59,582 bases of DNA from Pascua guehoae (Eukaryota; Basidiomycota; Tremellomycetes; Trichosporonales; Trichosporonaceae). Location of the stretch: positions 1,985,148-2,044,729 of the forward strand of contig BCJX01000003.1 of the NCBI GenBank assembly GCA_001600415.1, given 5' to 3'. The translations under genes and the position numbers were made by a program. Below are positions 48,029-59,582 of this stretch, piece by piece; within the stretch, counting starts at the first letter, position 1, and each line of letters begins with the position of its first letter. The notes below the pieces were generated by a model. The model worked only from the letters and a program-made list of their open reading frames with translations. It did not search any database and had not been told where the DNA came from.

Positions 48029-51000
48029 CGTGTCGTGAGGTGGTGGAGGAGAGAGGGAGGCAAGGAAGGAAGGAAGGGATAGCACGGGTTGAGACGGGAG
48101 CCGGAAACACGCGACGGCCGAGGAACTAGGGCAAGTGGGCGGTCTGGCAGTTGGTTTTGGCCGTAGTTTCGCGTTGCCTACGACGAGTGTGGCGTGGTGC
48201 GGTGCGGGTGGTTGGTGGGAATTGTTGGGTCAAGGGCGAGTTGTGTTGGATGGGCTTGATGGATTCCTCAAAGTGGATGGAAGCAACGGTGGCCACAAAG
48301 GATGGAGGTGGGTGGGTTGGTGGATGGAGGGAATGGAGTTGGATTGGGATGGGATGGGATGAGTCGGGTTGGTCGAGATGGGGGTTTCGGGGACAAGCTT
48401 GTCTCAGCGAGGAAATTGGGCGCTGCACACCTGCACACCTGGCTTGCAAGGCGCGTTGGGTGCCAACATGGACAATTGCACAACAGGGTAGAGCGCGTAC
48501 TCGTGGCGCGGCGTGGCGGCTCACGGCGGAGGGGCATGGGGGCGTGGGGGGGCCAACGCGTGGGGTGGGGGGGCGCTAGCACCCACGTACCCAGCGGCGT
48601 TCCAACAGCGTGCCAGCAGCCAGAGTGTAGAGTATACAGTAGCCCCTGTACGTTGACGGGCAAGGAACGGGACCATGTCCCTCCCCGAAGCGCAACCAAG
48701 CAAAGGAAGCTGCGCGCAGCAGCTCTCCCACCCAGTCCCAGTCCTCAGCCATGCAGCCATGCAGCCAACAGCCAACGGCCAACAGCCCAGCAGCCAGCAG
48801 CCCAGCAGGCCAGCAGGCCAGCAGCCCAGCAGCTAGCTGCATGGCAGGCACGCAGCACGCACGCAGGTAGCGCCGCTTGGGTGGTGTGGACCCTTTCCCC
48901 CTTGGATCGTGTTGTCCAATTGCCATTTTGGGAAATTTATTCTGCGCGCCTATCCCTTTCAACATTCAAAGCTGTCCTCATCACGCCTATATTTATACCT
49001 AATTGCTCAAACTTATTGCGTCCACCCCCACCCTCGATAGAAAACTCTGAAACGTCCAGGGGTACGGATCCAAGCATAAAAGATAATTCGGCCAGGGCCC
49101 AGCCACCAAAGGCTGCTTTAACACCACCAAGGCTCATCCATCACCGAGTGGACCGAGGTTCAGGACACAATGCTCCCCGTCGTACCGCGTACCATTGTAC
49201 AATGGTACCGTGTTTACCGCCGTCCAGCGCATTAGCACGCCCGCCTGGCTAACCTGGTTAGGGCAGCACCCGTATGCCAATACTCTGGGTCAGGTTGGGT
49301 GTTTCCCTCAACAGAGTCGACTGCCTTTGATAGACGACTCTCATTAATCTTCCCGAGGTTGCAAACGAATATTGCAATGTGCGTCGGCAAAGACGAGTCT
49401 CTACTGCCGCATGCAGCGGGCCAGCTTGTACCGAGTAACAGGCCTGAGTATGGTTATGGGGTTGCTCTGTTATGACTGTGCAAGTTGGTCTTGGTGCCAA
49501 CGAGTCGTGTTTGGATGTCTGATCGAGCAAGCAGAGACTGTTCAACGGAATCAATAAAGTTTGTAAAAGCCAGGCACCGAGCTCCTGGGTGCCACGTCGT
49601 CGTCGGCGGCCTGGAGAGACGCGCAACGCGGAATGGCGCCCCCCCCCCAAACGCCACGCCTGGGCGGCTGTACCTGAGCGTAGCGTACCTGACGGCCCGA
49701 AACATTGCACCCTTTTCTCAAAACCACCCGGCAACCCGGCAGCCCCGCCGTATGCACCTGGGCCCTTTTCGCCTGATCCTGGCCTCCTGGCCACCACCTT
49801 TTGACACTTTCCTCTTTCGACGCAGACTGGTCGTCATTCATACTCCATGCTCCACTCACCTGAACTACGTACCAACGCGCGAGATTCCCGGTGCCTCGTC
49901 TCGTTTCGTCGCGTCACAGGGTTGCAGACTGGGACGCGACTGACGTTGGGCAGCCAATGCTTCCAGGCGCATGCGCGCGCGTGTGTGGGTGGGTGTGTGG
50001 TGTATGTGCGTGCTGCACTGCACGATGACGACGTATTGGGGCCGAACAAGCGAGGATAGGATGTCAAAGGATCGGATTGATGGATCGGATGGATGGGTGT
50101 GACGTTTGGTAGGGTGTTGCCAAAGTATAGGGCCTTTGATCAAGGTCTGAGAGAGCCGAGGGCCAGAAGCACAAAGGGGAGCGAATAATGTGTGGCTGTG
50201 GAAAGACGGAGAGAAAGGTGACCCCAGTCCTTGGCAAAGAGCAAGGTGTGGGTGGGTAGGAGGTGGCGTTGGAGGCGTAGAGGCGTCCAAGGGGGGGGGG
50301 GGGGGGAAGGGGGCAGCATTTTGATCAGGGAAGGTCGCGGGGCAAAGAGACGGGACAATGAGAGTAAGAGAGAGTGAGTGAGCAAGAGACGTGTCCTGGC
50401 TGGCAATGCCAGAGAGACTAGAGTTGGAGACAAATCTGAGACGGCGAGGCGCGCCGAAGGGGGTGGCCATTGCACCGATGCGCGCCATGGTACAGTATGG
50501 CATTCCCCACCCATTGTGCACCACCATACACTGTGGAAGCTTGCTCAAAGACGACGTTGTTTCCTTTTTCTTCATTCGCCCCTCCCTTTGTCCTCTCGTC
50601 CCCTACCTCACGAATCACGAACCCCTTCTCTCCTCTACCCCTCTACCCCTCTACCCCCGTCTATCCTCTGCTACGACATACGACTCTTTCACTGTCCTTT
50701 CCTCTCAACACAACACAACACACACACGACTGCTACTACTGGTCACCCACCCACCCATCCATCCATCCATCACACCCCGTCTCCTCCTGCTTCATCCATC
50801 GACCCCCCCTTGGTCGCCCATCGTACTCCACCACCCACCATCACCATTACCATTGTCCACTCTGTGTCCCATTACTCGCACTCGGCGGCTCCACTCTTAC
50901 CCCCGCCGCCGTGACTGTCACGCCGCCCTCGCATACGCATAAGCGCACGAGCCGTGCCCTCCCTCCCCCTCCGCCCTTCCCCCACACCGGGTCCCGCACA

Positions 51001-51571
51001 ACTGCTGCCGACCGGCCTGTGACCTTTGGCCACGACCCCGCGCCCGACGCCGCTGGTCCTTGTGCTAGCCTAGACAACGGCCGCCATTTGTGCCTCGGCG
51101 CTACTGTGCGACACAACTCGTACCATCAACGGAAACTAAACTGGCAGAACAAAAGGACAAGCGCACTGTCCACCTATCTACCGTATTTCGACTGCACAAG
51201 TATTAGCTAAACACGATCCCCCCCGCATCCCCGCAGCAGCCAAAAAGCAAGCACGCAGCGCTGCCGCTGCTGGTGCTGTGACGCTGGCACCCTCTCCATC
51301 ACACCCTCCCGTCCATTCACATCGTTTGCCTCTCAACGCACGGTGCTGCCGACCGGGCCTTGCTCCCGGATCCCATCGTCTTTCTGGCAAGGTGGGTGCA
51401 CGCATACGCATTCTCTCGCGCTGCCCCTCTCATTGCTATACAGCATCTTGCCTGTTTATCGTTGGCATGGTCCAAAGAGCGTGGAAGCTGATACACAACA
51501 GTTGACAGACACTACTGTGACACGACGGCGCTCGCCTCCACCACCCCTCTTCGCACAGCGACCCAGTCCCC
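48029..51571. promoter_or_regulatory. 3.5 kb divergent region (Bud14-like / AGC kinase)
   Basis: No gene is recognised. The 500 bases next to Bud14 are G/T-rich on the + strand (pyrimidine-rich leader of the - strand gene) with GGGATGGGATG repeats (48340-48365). CAGCCAACAGC/CAGCAGGCCAG repeats lie at 48750-48840. A 20-base perfect palindrome lies at 49189-49208 and G16 at 50291-50306. From ~50,570 to 51,570 the + strand is C/T-rich with CTCTACCC and CATCCATC repeats, consistent with a long leader of the kinase that may itself be spliced. The stretch near 48,900-49,130 is AT-richer. Confidence 0.4.
49189..49208. repeat. perfect 20-base palindrome
   Basis: The half-site GTACCATTGT is followed immediately by its reverse complement ACAATGGTAC with no spacer. 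A further GTACCG sits on each side in direct orientation. It lies in the divergent region, about 1.2 kb from the Bud14-like start. Confidence 0.85.
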
Positions 51572-54500
51572 ATGGTTGCCTTAGGCTACAAGATTGCCAT
51601 CCCCACTTCCGCACCCCCAACGCCGCCTCACATGTCGCGCAATGCGTCTGCGGCGACGTCGCCAGCCTCCCCTTCCGGCAGTGTTCGGCGGACGCTCCTA
51701 GGCTTGGAACCATCGCCGATCCCGTCTAGCCCCGATGCCATCCGTGCTGAACTCGAGCCCGATGGAAGGGCCAGCTTGAGCACGCGCGGACGGCGCAGCA
51801 GCTCCCCAACAAAGCCTCAGCTTCCCAAGCTCAACGACTTTGAGCTCATCCGCGTCCTTGGTAAGGGTTGCGCAGGCCGCGTGAGTACACCAACTCTCCT
51901 AGGGTCGGAGATGAGCTGGATTGAGACGCGCCGCGGGCAGAGGCTGACTGTTCCCAGGTGCTCCTTGTCAAGCACACGTCTACTGCGAGGGTCCACGCCA
52001 TGAAGGCCATTTCGAAACGAGCCGTGCTTGCCAATGACGAGCTGGACCACACGCTTGCCGAACAAAGGATTCTTCGTCAATTTGCTACGCGCGAGCTGCG
52101 CAATGCGTTCATCTCGCGCCTCTACTATTCCTTCTGTGACAAGGAGAACTTTTACCTCGTCATGGAGTTTTACCCCGGTGGCGACCTTGCGACCCAAATG
52201 GAGATTCATGGCATCCTGGGTCCACTCCGCACTCGCTTCTACACGTGTGACATTGTTGCGGGCCTCGAAGCATTGTGAGTCGAGTGGCGCATTGTCTCAT
52301 GCAAAAAAAGTCACACCGCGTCACGCGCTGACACACTTTTTTTTACAGACACAGGGAAGGCATTCTTGTCCGCGACTTGAAGCCGGAAAACATTCTGCTC
52401 AACTGGCATGGGCACGCCGTCTTGGCCGACTTTGGATTGTCAAAGTCGTTTGGCTATCGTGGCGACCCTATACCTGTCAAGCTGCCTGCCGACTACATTG
52501 AGGGCAAGGGCGTCCCCCCAGCCCATGCTGGCAAGGGCTTTGGCACGTACCGTGAGGGAGAACTCACTTGGGACCGTGCGTTTTCCTTTGTGGGCACTCA
52601 GGAGTATCTCGCTCCAGAGGTTATCAAGCGCAACCACTACACCTATGCCATTGACTGGTGGGCACTAGGCTGCATTGTCTGCGAGTGCTTGACCGGGCGA
52701 GTGCCTTTCCGAGGCAACGATGACGAGAGCAACGTGAGTGATATATCCTCCGGCGGCCGTGTGCTAATGCCAGGCCGAGCTGTATGAGCGTGTCATCAAT
52801 GCCCCGTGGGATGCCATGTACCGTGGCGACCACCCACGAAGCTATCTCAAGGAGAGGTATAGGATGGATAGCACGACGTGCGACTTTATCGAGGGCGTGA
52901 GTCACCATATTTGGTTTGTGTAGTATCTCGCTGACCCGTTCAGCTCTTGCAAAAGGAGCCCATGTTCCGTCTCACGGAACCGATGGTCAAGACGCATGCC
53001 TACTTTACGAATGTGTACGTCTGGCCCGTCTTGTGCGCAAGCTGACATGTAGCGACTGGGACACGGTCGACAAGGGCGACTACCAAGACCCCTTCCAGCT
53101 GGACATTGACCCCACTGCCGAGTACAATACACAGTTTTTCCCTCGCCTGTGCCTCGAGGAGACGCCTACCGTCGACATGTCTGGACATGATTATGGCAAA
53201 GACCCCGAGGGTCAGCAAAACTGTTTGAACAATGACGAAATCTACGCCGCTGCTCAACTAGAGTTTAAAACCGAGCTCGAGTCGTTTGAGTGGACGTGCC
53301 ACCACACATATGACTTTGACGACCAAACCGATCACAGCGACGAGCCCAATGGCCATTACGACGAGACCATGGACGAGGACCTGGCGGTGGACGAGCAAGA
53401 GCACGCAATGGCCAGCAGTGTCGAGGAGTTGGACCCCGTCATCTACCACGAAGTCGAGGACATTGCAGAGGAGGTCGAGGAGGTGTCCATGGAGACGTCG
53501 GACGAGGGATCGGCAGAGGTGGAGCCAGTGCCCGCAGGCCAGTCAGTACCAAAGGACGTCGCAGAGCCAACAACTGCGCCCTCGTCCGTCCCCGCTCCCT
53601 CCAAAATCACCACATCCCCATCTGCTGCGGCACCGCCCGTTCCATCTGCACCATCCGTCAAGTCGGCACGCTCTGTCAAGTCTGCGACCTCTCTCAAAGT
53701 CACATCACCCTCTGGCAAGACACCATCTGTTGTCATCAGCTCTCCTCCCATCTCGCCCATTGCCGCATCTGTTCCCCTTCCCTGCTCCCCACTCGTTCCA
53801 CAGGTCCAGGTCACGGAAGAACTCAGCACGCTGTCGCCCGAGCCGCACGACCTTCCCATCACCCCCGACGACCCGTCGCCCGTTGGCACACGGATACCCT
53901 CTGGCCCACCACTCAGTGGTCTCTCGGTCTCCGACTACGTTTCCATCCCCGCAGGTGGACAAGGCAACGCTCACCTCATCGTTCGCCGTCATCGCCAAAT
54001 GCCGAGCATCGACACATTCCCTCACGCCCGTCTCTCGGTCGACCTGGGCGGCACGTTTGCCCAGCTCGGCGACGAGGATTGGGAGCAGCTGGACGCCGAC
54101 AAGATTCCCGAGGCTCCCAACGGGGCCAACGCATCAGGCAGGACGGGCCTGTTCCGGGGCATCAACAACATGCTCAACCGGCGGCCGTCCATGGCACGTG
54201 GGATGGGCAACAGCCGTCCTGCGTCGGTGCGCGTGCCGTCTGGTCTGCGCAAGCCTGTCAGTTCAGACTCGGAGACTTCGTCGGAGCGCAGCCCGACCAA
54301 GCAGCGTCCTCCCCTGTTCGCCGCACGGGGCATTGAGAACACGAAGCGTGTGTTCAAGACTCGTGTCAAGGCGTTCCCGCAAGCCAAGCCGCGCCCCAGC
54401 GCAGACCAGTCTCGCTCTTCACCATCAGCGCCCGTCTCGACCGTCGTGTCACCCGCCGGCTCGATCCGCGGTGTCGCACCGCCACCTGGGCGCGCGACTG

Positions 54501-54901
54501 CCATGTCCCTGAACGAAGACGGCGGTCTGCACGCACCTGGCGAGGCGGCGTCGACGGCAAAACGCTCTTCATTTGTATCCGCCCTGTCACCCGGCAAGCG
54601 CACTACCGCCCGCTCTGGCGACCTCGGTTCGCTCTTTGTGCGCCCCAAGGCTCGCCGTGCCCGTACACTCGATCGCCAGCACGAGCGCCCCCACGCGGAG
54701 CGCCAGCATGACCAACACCCGCATGAGCCCAACTCTGCTCCGTCGCGGTCATCGGTCTCTGTCACATCGGGCTCGACGTCTACACTCGAGAGCAACAGCC
54801 CACCGCACGTGCCCCGCGTTGAGTTGACAACAACACCGCCGATCGTGTGGGAGCTTACCCTCCAGAGGACAGAGAGCGGCAACCAGAGCCAGGGGCACTA
54901 G
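51572..54901 (+). CDS. AGC-family Ser/Thr protein kinase with long acidic and Ser/Pro-rich tail
   Basis: Six exons (51572-51880, 51958-52274, 52349-52733, 52774-52896, 52944-53014, 53053-54901) give 1,017 aa. Kinase landmarks: LGKGCAG loop just before the first junction, Lys119 in HAMKAISK, MEFYPGGDLATQM, VRDLKPEN (216-223; AGC kinases usually have YRD), DFG at 236-238 and VGTQEYLAPE ending at 299. The DFG-APE stretch is 62 residues, about twice normal, because of an insertion containing GYRGDPIPVKLPADYIEGKG. An AGC C-tail follows (WDTVDKGDYQDPFQLDIDP). The remaining ~600 residues are an acidic stretch and then Ser/Pro/Ala-rich sequence, probably disordered. The overall pattern (LRTRFYTCDIVAGLEAL, FGLSKSF) is that of fungal AGC kinases outside the PKA/PKC/Ypk groups; I cannot name the ortholog. 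The start is the first Met before a Pro/Ser-rich N-terminus. Confidence 0.88.
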
Positions 54902-55340
54902 CTGCTGTTGGATCAAGCAAGGCCGCGATCGTGAGAGCGTCATGCCAGCGTGCGATTTACCAAGACGGGCACGCGAACGAGCGCCGTGTGTCGCAAGAGT
55001 CGACCGTGATGCTCGACGTTGAAGCTTGGAACACGCCGATCCACTACTCGCAACACCATCCTTTCCATACCCCATCCCAATCGTTACATCGACCACCATC
55101 CAGTCATTCCTTCCACTCATTTATATTCATTCATTGTACAGAAAGCTTCATGTCAGCATGCTTGTGACGACGTCGAGATGGCCGCTGGCCGAAGTGACCG
55201 TGCTTTGTGCTTGGCATGCTTGGAAAGCAGTGGAGGTGATTCGGGATCTTGTACTGAATCGTCGGACTGTGCGGTGGTAGATTCGGATGGTCTGATAACT
55301 ATGACTGATGACGCCACCCAGTATTCGTAACGGGACCAAA
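54902..55340. other. kinase-GLR1 intergenic
   Basis: No gene is seen. It contains the 3' end of the kinase gene and the GLR1 upstream region. The stretch around 55,030-55,140 is AT-richer with CATTCATTTATATTCATTC-like sequence that could serve as a 3' end or promoter. Confidence 0.4.
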
Positions 55341-58841
<3,501 letters not shown>

Positions 58842-59582
58842 ACGGGTCTTTGATAGTGCTGCATGTAGTCTGATAGTGCTGCATGTAGTCGGATAGAGCT
58901 GCATAGTCACCGGGTGTAGATGTAGCCGTGCCGAGTGCGTTGTTGTTGAGCAGGCGCACAGAGTTGCGTGAGTCACAAGACCTTGTGATGCCGTAAGGAT
59001 GAAGTATAAGCAAGTCTGTCCCGCTTGGAGGGAGAGTCGGCTCTCCATCTCACGGCAGCACGGCTGGGTTTACTGACCCGTTGAGCTCGCCCTTAGCACT
59101 GGGATCCACAACTTTAGACCAAGCTGGGGTAAGAAGCAAAGCCATCGTCGTATGTCCAAGCCTTACGTAAAGAGTCTGGTGTCGAGCCACTACTCGGCCG
59201 AAGTTCCCGCCCGCTCGTGATACTGTGGAAGGGGTGGAAACGGTGGAAATGACGGAAACGGTGCATGTGTGTGGAACGGGGCTTGTCAGGCACCACCTGG
59301 CCGTCGATTAGATAATCTCACCCCCAGCCAGCCCCAGTCCCAGTGCCCGTTCGGCCGGCGGAAGGGGGCACTTTGATGCGTCATCGGATCATGAGATGGC
59401 TCGACTCGAGGTCGGTGAAACAGAGTGGCCTGTAAACTATTCGACTCGGTCACAGTCAACGCTAACATCCTGTACTGTAGCTTGGGTATTCATACTGCGA
59501 CATTTATTCGTCTCAAGACAGGTCGACCTCACCTTCCACTCTCCTACACACCCACACCCACACCCACACCCACACCCACACC
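58842..59582. other. GLR1 3' region to right edge
   Basis: No gene is seen. Immediately after the GLR1 stop are two and a half copies of a 20-base unit (TGATAGTGCTGCATGTAGTC, 58854-58905), probably in the 3' UTR. The window ends in a hexamer repeat. Confidence 0.45.
59545..59582 (+). repeat. CCCACA hexamer repeat at the right edge
   Basis: About six copies of CCCACA run to the last base of the window, so their true number is unknown. The unit is not the TTAGGG/CCCTAA type of basidiomycete telomeres, and the neighbouring sequence resembles the C/A-rich leaders found upstream of genes here. Confidence 0.85.

Noticed and set aside
59545..59582. Telomere at the right end
   Set aside because: The repeat unit CCCACA is not the CCCTAA type found in basidiomycete telomeres, the array is short within the window, and flanking genes are ordinary housekeeping genes.

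Overview
The window is nuclear DNA of a basidiomycetous yeast-like fungus. Genes are GC-rich with strong C/G third positions, almost all are interrupted by short introns (about 45-120 nt, GTGAGT/GTACGT donors, CTGAC/CTAAC branch sequences 10-30 nt before the acceptor), and the protein set is typical of Tremellomycetes. A Trichosporonales-like yeast (Trichosporon/Cutaneotrichosporon/Apiotrichum) is my best guess; that is inference from style, not from a marker. I found no rRNA, tRNA, CRISPR array or recognisable transposon.

Layout, left to right: (1) 1-1547, no gene; (2) DUF3074 protein (-), 1548-2999; (3) Siw14/Oca-type phosphatase (+), 3474-5313; (4) RBBP4/Hat2/Msi1 WD40 protein (-), 5488-7005; (5) ATP synthase subunit e (-), 7493-8392; (6) coatomer beta SEC26 (+), 9090-12239; (7) GRASP (+), 12791-14941; (8) GCK/Ste20 kinase of the Kic1/Nak1 type (+), 16545-19192; (9) Zn2Cys6 regulator (-), 20133-23107; (10) NKAP-family RNA-processing protein (+), 23820-25686; (11) 3.5 kb without a recognisable gene; (12) GT61 glycosyltransferase (-), 29236-31624; (13) bifunctional purine enzyme ADE16/17 (+), 33349-35618; (14) second Zn2Cys6 regulator (-), 36498-39422; (15) ER FKBP with a KDEL tail (+), 41776-43431; (16) 2.6 kb of minisatellite-rich DNA; (17) Bud14/Tea4 SH3 polarity protein (-), 46071-48028; (18) AGC kinase (+), 51572-54901; (19) glutathione reductase GLR1 (+), 55341 or 55665 to 58841.

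The genes are mostly housekeeping and do not form a cluster or operon. Loose themes are the secretory pathway and cell surface (SEC26, GRASP, ER FKBP, GT61) and polarity/morphogenesis (Kic1-like kinase, Bud14/Tea4). Several neighbours are divergent pairs sharing an intergenic region: DUF3074/SIW14, ATP synthase e/SEC26, Zn2Cys6-1/NKAP, GT61/ADE16, Zn2Cys6-2/FKBP and BUD14/AGC kinase.

The most notable things are unusual gene structures and DNA tracts rather than a new pathway. The GT61 gene appears to contain two consecutive 3-nt exons plus a 13-nt exon, all flanked by good splice sites and needed to restore a family-like HYYH..GE..LGAWR segment. ADE16 ends in a 12-nt exon, and the Kic1-like kinase may have its ATG alone on an exon. 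GLR1 has a mitochondrial-type presequence in frame upstream of its first AUG, readable only through an upstream exon or non-AUG start. Three homopolymers (C53, G39, C52) lie in gene-flanking DNA, C53 ending four bases before the GRASP start codon. Intron coordinates were derived by eye from splice consensus and frame, and each complete gene model sums to an uninterrupted frame, but none has been checked against RNA.
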